Positions 3,386-6,885 of a stretch of DNA of 6,885 nucleotides are shown here, piece by piece. The notes under the pieces are model-generated. The model saw nothing but the letters and a program-made list of their open reading frames with translations. It did no database searches and was not told the origin of the DNA. Positions within the stretch are counted from its first letter, which is position 1. Every line of letters begins with the position of its first letter. The position numbers and the translations under genes are program-made. Origin of the DNA: Candidatus Bathyarchaeota archaeon JdFR-04 (GTDB lineage Archaea; Thermoproteota; Bathyarchaeia; Bathyarchaeales; UBA233); contig MTLR01000099.1 of assembly GCA_002010925.1 (NCBI GenBank), positions 1 through 6,885 of the forward strand. The letters run 5' to 3'.

Positions 3386-4285
3386 CTATTTTAGGATTTT
3401 GAGGTTTGCCTTATCATAGATTTCCTTAAGTTTATCCGGGTTGTAATCCGTGTAGTAGCGGGCTAAAACTGAGGTTGGAGTTCGCCCTTGGAAGGCATCT
3501 ATATAGCGGTCCGGAACTCCCAGCCTACCCATTTCCTCGGCGAACCAGTCGCGCAGGCTCTTAGAGGTTAATTTAAGCCCTGTCCTCTGCTGGGCTGTTC
3601 TCCACTCTGCTTTGAAGTCTCTACTGCTTATTGGAATAAGCTTAGAGGATTTCCTCTGCCTCGTTGTTAAGGACCTACGAAAACGCCTTAAAGCCTCCTC
3701 TGCTTCAGCATTGTAAAATGAAATCCAAGTTCGTTTTGTCGTGCCCTTATGGTTGTGAGGCGTTAGCATACGCTTACTGAAGTCTACATCCTCAACGCTT
3801 AACCCTAAAACCTCGCCTTTACGCAGCCCGCTTGAGGCTGTTATGAGAAAGTAGGCTTTCATCCTAACCGAGGGCAAAGCTTCATAGAACCTTCTCAAAT
3901 CTTCCTTTGACGGAATAGTCTTGGGGTAAAATGTTTTAGGTGGAAACTTGAAAGAGGAAACAAGCCATGGAGCCTGCTTATATCGAGCGAAGTAAGCCCT
4001 TAAAGCTGAAAGTGTTAGGGCATAATGGTCTCTACTGCAGTTCTCTTTAACCCACTTCAAATAGGCACGTATGGAATCCACAGTTATAGGCCTCTTAACC
4101 CTCAATAGAAAACGCTTAATTAAACTACGATAATTCCTGGCTGTAACCTCGCTTTTCTGGTCATCAACCAGGAGAAACTCGTAGAACCCGGTTAAATCGC
4201 AATCTTGCTCGGTGAACCGGAGGTTGCCTTGAAGGGCCGGTTCGAACCCGTAGGTCCCGGGTTCAACTCCCGGCGGGCCCGCCAT
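3386..4285 (-). CDS. Tyrosine recombinase, catalytic part of SSV-type integrase (intC)
   Basis: This site-specific recombinase would insert and excise the element at tRNA-Lys. Residues 1-13 (MAGPPGVEPGTYG) are antisense translation of the att site. Residues 28-100 are the SAM-like core-binding domain (VTARNYRSLIKRFL). The catalytic domain follows, with Arg155 in SSGLRKGEVLGL, Lys184 in TTKRTW, Lys242-x-x-Arg245 (KSLR, the archaeal variant of HxxR), Arg268 in FQGR, and the nucleophile Tyr277 or Tyr278 in LARYYTDY. The ATG at 4285 uses a base outside the att repeat. In the circle that base is C530, giving GTG, and the frame continues upstream into the RHH-like part, for about 365 aa in total, near the size of SSV-type integrases. 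No other start codon occurs before the core domain. Only a weak AGG precedes the ATG. As integrated, the protein lacks its N-terminal module and native promoter. Confidence 0.88.
   Translation of the reverse strand: MAGPPGVEPGTYGFEPALQGNLRFTEQDCDLTGFYEFLLVDDQKSEVTARNYRSLIKRFLLRVKRPITVDSIRAYLKWVKENCSRDHYALTLSALRAYFARYKQAPWLVSSFKFPPKTFYPKTIPSKEDLRRFYEALPSVRMKAYFLITASSGLRKGEVLGLSVEDVDFSKRMLTPHNHKGTTKRTWISFYNAEAEEALRRFRRSLTTRQRKSSKLIPISSRDFKAEWRTAQQRTGLKLTSKSLRDWFAEEMGRLGVPDRYIDAFQGRTPTSVLARYYTDYNPDKLKEIYDKANLKILK
4245..4284 (+). repeat. Distal attachment site copy (40-bp direct repeat, partial tRNA-Lys)
   Basis: It is identical to the 3' 40 bp of tRNA-Lys, including the CCA, but without any 5' tRNA half, so it is not a tRNA gene. 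It lies within the first 14 codons of the integrase catalytic fragment and marks the far end of the element. Confidence 0.95.
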
Positions 4286-4430
4286 GCAACCTTTTCCGTG
4301 AGTGAAACTCCGCCGATGAGGCCTTTTTCGGTGTTTTCTTTTTCTATGTAGTCTAAAACTGAGGTTAGGGCGTTTTCCATGATTTTTGAGAGGTTTAGGT
4401 TATGTTTTCGGGCTTTTTTGGACCAGGCTC
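4285..4430 (-). pseudogene. Relic of a second integrase N-terminus (RHH/CcdA-like)
   Basis: The minus-strand frame reads WSKKARKHNLNLSKIMENAL, then GGVSLTEKVA, and continues into att as WRARRELNPGPTG. This parallels the left-end fragment (EKARELGLNVSKICENAL, then GEASFTKEGSVAGPP) over about 50 residues, including the NxSKIxENAL core and the distance to att. The DNA just outside the repeat is also visibly similar to 530-565. It reads att in a different frame from the resident element, so it came from a related but distinct integrase, or it carries an indel. The 5' end is missing: homology stops near 4425, where methyltransferase sequence on the other strand begins. The simplest reading is the end of an older element that used the same tRNA site. 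Confidence 0.65.
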
Positions 4431-4890
4431 TCGTTGGAGTACTACCTCACAGGCAAGTTTAGCGAGTTCATGGCGGAAATAGCCAAAAAAGCCCTCGAAA
4501 AGCTGAATACCCTACAGGTTTTTTGAGCGCTCGCATACTGGAAGTTTCTAACCGTCTCCGGGAGGTTCAGCTCGAGAACCGGGACTTCCGCCAAGTCATA
4601 AAAACCTACGACTCGCCCCAGACCTTTTCTACTGCGCCCCGCCCCTACATCGGAACCGTAAAGTACTACGCAGGTGGCTTTTCAATCCGGAACCATAAGG
4701 ACTTAGCTGTACCTTTGCACAACATCAAAGGCAGAGCATGCATAAGCTATCCCCATCCATTAGTAGAGAAGTTATACCCTGACTGGCGTAAAGAAGTCAA
4801 AGAAGTATCGTGTTGGAGCTTCTGCATAACCAGCCAACGCAAGAACAAATAAAGGCTGAAACGAACCGAACTCATACTCATGAATTTTAA
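4431..4890 (+). pseudogene. D12-class DNA adenine-N6 methyltransferase, broken C-terminal half
   Basis: The frame starting near 4431 gives KFSEFMAEIAKKALEKLN and stops at 4524-4526. It continues one frame over as LSARILEVSNRLREVQLENR, then DFRQVIKTYDSPQT, PYIGTVKYYAGGF, HNIKGRACISY, PHPLVEKLYPDW, and after an in-frame stop at about 4850 as KRTELILMNF. These are the ordered landmarks of the C-terminal half of Dam/D12-family adenine methyltransferases from YDSPxTFFYCDPPY to TELLLMNF. At least one frameshift (T-run 4519-4524), a premature stop, a scrambled DPPY motif and loss of the whole N-terminal SAM-binding half make it non-functional. Such methylases are common cargo on archaeal viruses and plasmids, so it fits the remains of the older element. 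Confidence 0.82.
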
Positions 4891-5206
4891 AGTAAAACAA
4901 AGTTCAACTTTTGACGGCCCGCAACGCCCCAAACCCTGAGCTTTTCCACCACCAGTTTTCTGAAGTATGGGCAAATCAACACCAACAACAATTTTAAAGG
5001 CAGAAAAGGAAATTCTGAAATCCGCCTTTAATAGACTCCTCTTTAAGAAATCGTCAAAAAGAACAGAAAAAGTCTTCATGGTGACCGTTTGGGTGCTGTG
5101 GTTGTAGGTGAAGTTTGGGTCTGAGATTACTCTATGGTCTGTTATCTGCTGGTTGCTTCCATCTTGGTTCTGATAGGGTCCTTTATATCGAATTACGGTT
5201 GATTGT
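4890..5206. other. Stretch without a convincing gene
   Basis: Two weak frames exist. On the plus strand 4967-5107 gives a 46-aa lysine-rich peptide beginning MGKSTPTTILKAEKEILKS with a hydrophobic end. On the minus strand an open frame runs from the end of the dockerin gene (5204) through VIRYKGPYQNQDGSNQQITD and NPNFTY-like sequence to the ATG at 5079 and beyond. The minus frame has a secreted-protein flavour in its first 40 codons but runs into antisense methyltransferase sequence. Neither has a recognised domain. It is probably degraded DNA between the old element and the host gene. Confidence 0.4.
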
Positions 5207-6454
5207 TTAGGGGTAGGTTTTTCCGAAGTTTATGGCTATGAGCGTGAGGTCTCTTATGTCTACTTTGCCGTCTTGGTTTATGTCGGCTTGACTGTTCCAT
5301 CTTGGATGTTCAGGATGAGAGCCGAAGGCTAAAGCAGTCATAGCTATGTCTTGTATGTCTATCTTTTTGTCGTCGTTAACATCGCCTAACATTTTGATTT
5401 TTATTGTAATCGGGCTTGTCATGGTGTTGTCTTCTGTTTCTTTTTCGCCTGGAAGTGTGGATGCTTCAGCTTTAATGGTGTAGTTGCCAGGTGTTACGTC
5501 AATAGTGTCCCACACAAAGACCAGGGTTATGTTTTCTCGAGGACCTAAATTAACAACCTTTTGAGTTCCTATGGGGGAGTTGTCATAGTAAACAGTAACT
5601 TTAAAGGTTTCAGCAGTTGTTTGCTTATTCCCAACGATAACAGTGATGTTGACGAACTGTCCAGCATAGGCTTCTGTGACTAAGGGCAAAACATCAAATA
5701 CAGCCACATCAGGAGGAGCCCAAGGATTCACAAGCGGATAGTTGTCTCGATTGGCTGCATCAATCGCATATGGTGTGTCCCATACGCCTGAACCATCCAG
5801 CTCTTGAGCATCAGGGTATATTTCCTCGTAGTCGCTCCAATAGTTTCCGTAAGCACCATCATCCCAAACGTTTACTGATTCCCAAGAATAGACTTGCCGG
5901 GCATTATCCACAAAGTTGTTATGATAGATAACATTATTAGAGGAACCGGTGAGGTAGATGCCAAGGCTGTTATTTGCTATGTTGTTTCCAAATATGCTGT
6001 TGTCGTTAGAGGAATAGCCGAGGCAAATGCCATAACCGTTGTTTGCTATGTTGTTTCCAAATATGCTGTTGTAGAAGGAACCATAGAGCCGGATGCCATA
6101 GTAGAAGTTTTGGATGTTTATGTTTTGGATTGTTACATTTACCCTGTTTGAGAGGTCCATCCCTTTATAGGAATACTCACCTGTACCATTAACGGTATAT
6201 CCTTCCCCAACAATTACTATATTGTCCCTTTCCACAACAATTCCATCAGCAGTGCTCGTAATGTTGTCTGTTAACGTATACGTTACATAGTCATAGGTTA
6301 TTATTGGCGCGTCAGGCGGATCTATGCTTCCGTCAGCACGTATGTAAACTGTTCCGGTCCACGTGCCACTGGCTGGTTGAACGTTGAATGCAATGGTTGA
6401 CATGCCGGTTAAAAGCAACACCAAAACTATTCCAGAAACAGTTTTACTCAACAA
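5207..6454 (-). CDS. Secreted NosD-like beta-helix protein with CARDB and dockerin domains
   Basis: I prefer a TTG start at 6454 (or 6451), since GGAG precedes it by about 10 bases and it begins directly at a signal peptide (LSKTVSGIVLVLLLTGMSTI, cleavage after about PASG). A longer frame from TTG 6577 would add 41 basic residues. Numbering the mature order from the longer frame: residues 95-285 are right-handed parallel beta-helix repeats of NosD/PbH1 type (NSIFGNNIANNGYGICL and NSIFGNNIANNSLGIYL, YHNNF). Residues 287-394 are a CARDB Ig-like domain. Residues 397-453 are a type I dockerin with two calcium loops, GDVNDDKKIDIQDI and ADINQDGKVDIRDL. Dockerins bind cohesins, so the protein is probably assembled onto or released at the cell surface and binds or cleaves polysaccharide. 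No catalytic residues can be assigned. It is a host accessory gene, unrelated to the element. Confidence 0.88.
   Translation of the reverse strand: MLSKTVSGIVLVLLLTGMSTIAFNVQPASGTWTGTVYIRADGSIDPPDAPIITYDYVTYTLTDNITSTADGIVVERDNIVIVGEGYTVNGTGEYSYKGMDLSNRVNVTIQNINIQNFYYGIRLYGSFYNSIFGNNIANNGYGICLGYSSNDNSIFGNNIANNSLGIYLTGSSNNVIYHNNFVDNARQVYSWESVNVWDDGAYGNYWSDYEEIYPDAQELDGSGVWDTPYAIDAANRDNYPLVNPWAPPDVAVFDVLPLVTEAYAGQFVNITVIVGNKQTTAETFKVTVYYDNSPIGTQKVVNLGPRENITLVFVWDTIDVTPGNYTIKAEASTLPGEKETEDNTMTSPITIKIKMLGDVNDDKKIDIQDIAMTALAFGSHPEHPRWNSQADINQDGKVDIRDLTLIAINFGKTYP
5973..6072 (-). repeat. Near-tandem 69-nt repeat in the beta-helix region
   Basis: A 31-nt identical block occurs at 5973-6003 and 6042-6072, spaced 69 nt (23 codons, one beta-helix rung). 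It encodes the repeated NSIFGNNIANN. Exact identity at DNA level points to recent duplication or gene conversion of one rung. Confidence 0.8.
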
Positions 6455-6540
6455 TTCAATTCTTTCTCCTGAACCCGAAATGATTCGTTCCAAAAAAAAA
6501 TAAAGATTACGGAAAAATCTTCTATCTTTGCGTTGTAGTT

Positions 6541-6565
6541 TGTGTGTACGCGTGTGCGTGCGCAC
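6541..6565. other. 25-bp alternating pyrimidine-purine tract (Z-DNA-prone)
   Basis: From t6541 to c6565 every step alternates pyrimidine and purine, made mostly of TG and CG with one TA. Such tracts can flip to left-handed DNA under negative supercoiling. It lies about 90-110 bp upstream of the preferred start of the dockerin protein, in the region of its promoter or 5' leader, or inside its coding frame if the TTG at 6577 is used. Confidence 0.5.
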
Positions 6566-6595
6566 CTCCGCTAACAATCAACATTAAAGCTCCGT

Positions 6596-6808
6596 TTACA
6601 TGAGCGTTACAATCTCTTTGTTCTCTCTGCACACGATTTTTGTGAGGATTTCGTCTATTGCTTTTAGTGTTCTTTGAACCAAGTCGGATAGCCATACTGG
6701 TCTAAAGTTCAAGAAGTGAAACGAATACTCTATTATTTCCCTGATTTCGTCTATTTTTGCTGGGTTGAGGGAAACCGGATTCCGTAAATATTCAAATCCT
6801 AACCTGAC
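6596..6808 (-). pseudogene. C-terminal fragment of an unrecognised gene, no start codon
   Basis: An open frame of 70 codons ends at TAA 6598-6596 and is preceded in frame by TGA at 6811-6809. Codon content is protein-like (NPAKIDEIREIIEYSFHFLN, then WLSDLVQRTLKAIDEIL) and predicts two or three amphipathic helices. There is no ATG or GTG, and the only TTG is 33 codons in. I do not recognise the family. It looks like the tail of a helical protein whose beginning was lost or frameshifted near 6811. The remaining 75 bases to the window edge show no clear continuation. Confidence 0.35.
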
Positions 6809-6885
6809 TCACCCAACCGAGAGCTACCAAACGACACTATAAGTCCAAGGTTCAACTTCAAGCATGCCCGCCAAAATCTATGGCC

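Larger units (their letters stand above)
490..4284. mobile_element. Integrated SSV-type element in tRNA-Lys (3,755-bp circle)
   Basis: The element is bounded by exact 40-bp direct repeats (490-529 and 4245-4284). The left copy belongs to a complete tRNA gene. The integrase is divided between the two ends in the SSV1 manner: its N-terminal part abuts the tRNA and its catalytic part abuts the other att copy. The interior holds a leftward operon of four small genes, a rightward pair, and a gene-poor block with repeats. No capsid, ATPase, polymerase, primase or Rep protein is recognised. It could be a small plasmid, a satellite dependent on a helper virus, or a degraded provirus. Compact packing with overlapping start and stop codons argues against heavy decay of the left operon. 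Confidence 0.85.

Noticed and set aside
4747..5079. Minus-strand 110-aa open frame
   Set aside because: Half of it is antisense to the methyltransferase remnant and its composition there is shadow-like. No domain is recognisable.
5973..6072. CRISPR-like repeats
   Set aside because: There are only two copies, spaced one beta-helix rung apart and in frame with a protein repeat. There is no array.
5894..6151. Plus-strand 85-aa open frame with repeated VVSKYAVV
   Set aside because: It is antisense to the beta-helix repeats. Its internal repeat is just the 69-nt rung duplication read on the wrong strand.

Overview
The window reads as archaeal chromosome with a small integrated genetic element and the remains of at least one older one. 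Archaeal signs are a diphthine synthase gene (diphthamide is made on archaeal and eukaryotic EF-2), a tRNA-Lys(CTT) with a bulge-helix-bulge intron, TATA-type promoters, an SSV-type split integrase, and a secreted NosD/CARDB/dockerin protein of a kind I associate with Bathyarchaeia and related Thermoproteota. The lineage is inferred from style and has not been tested.

Left flank (1-529): the 5' part of dphB on the minus strand, an intergenic TATA element, and on the plus strand tRNA-Lys(CTT) with its CCA encoded. The tRNA has a 26-nt intron at the non-canonical position 30/31. Removing it restores a perfect anticodon stem.

Integrated element (490-4284): the last 40 bp of the tRNA gene (490-529) recur exactly at 4245-4284, defining a provirus or plasmid whose circle would be 3,755 bp. 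An N-terminal piece with a ribbon-helix-helix-like segment (465-728, minus) and the catalytic piece of a tyrosine recombinase (3386-4285, minus) read the two att copies in the same frame. In the excised circle they would join into one integrase of about 365 aa, the SSV1 arrangement, and integration separates the catalytic half from its promoter. Inside lie a minus-strand operon (49-aa zinc ribbon, 73-aa four-Cys protein, 203-aa RHH/coiled-coil protein, 109-aa protein) and a plus-strand pair (243-aa unknown, 64-aa HTH). Those last two genes each have a TATA box followed by a CCCCT(C)GGGGTTTTT palindrome before the start codon. A gene-poor stretch (3180-3385) holds a triplicated 11-bp motif, a 9-bp inverted repeat and C-tracts. 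I recognise no replication protein, so this is a very small and possibly undescribed element family.

Right flank (4285-5206): a relic of a second RHH-type integrase N-terminus next to the same att copy, directly abutting a frameshifted C-terminal half of a D12-class DNA adenine methyltransferase. This suggests repeated integration at this tRNA followed by deletion. The stretch 4890-5206 has no convincing gene.

Far right (5207-6885): a secreted beta-helix (NosD-like), CARDB and dockerin protein on the minus strand, a 25-bp alternating purine-pyrimidine tract upstream of it, and a start-less C-terminal gene fragment.
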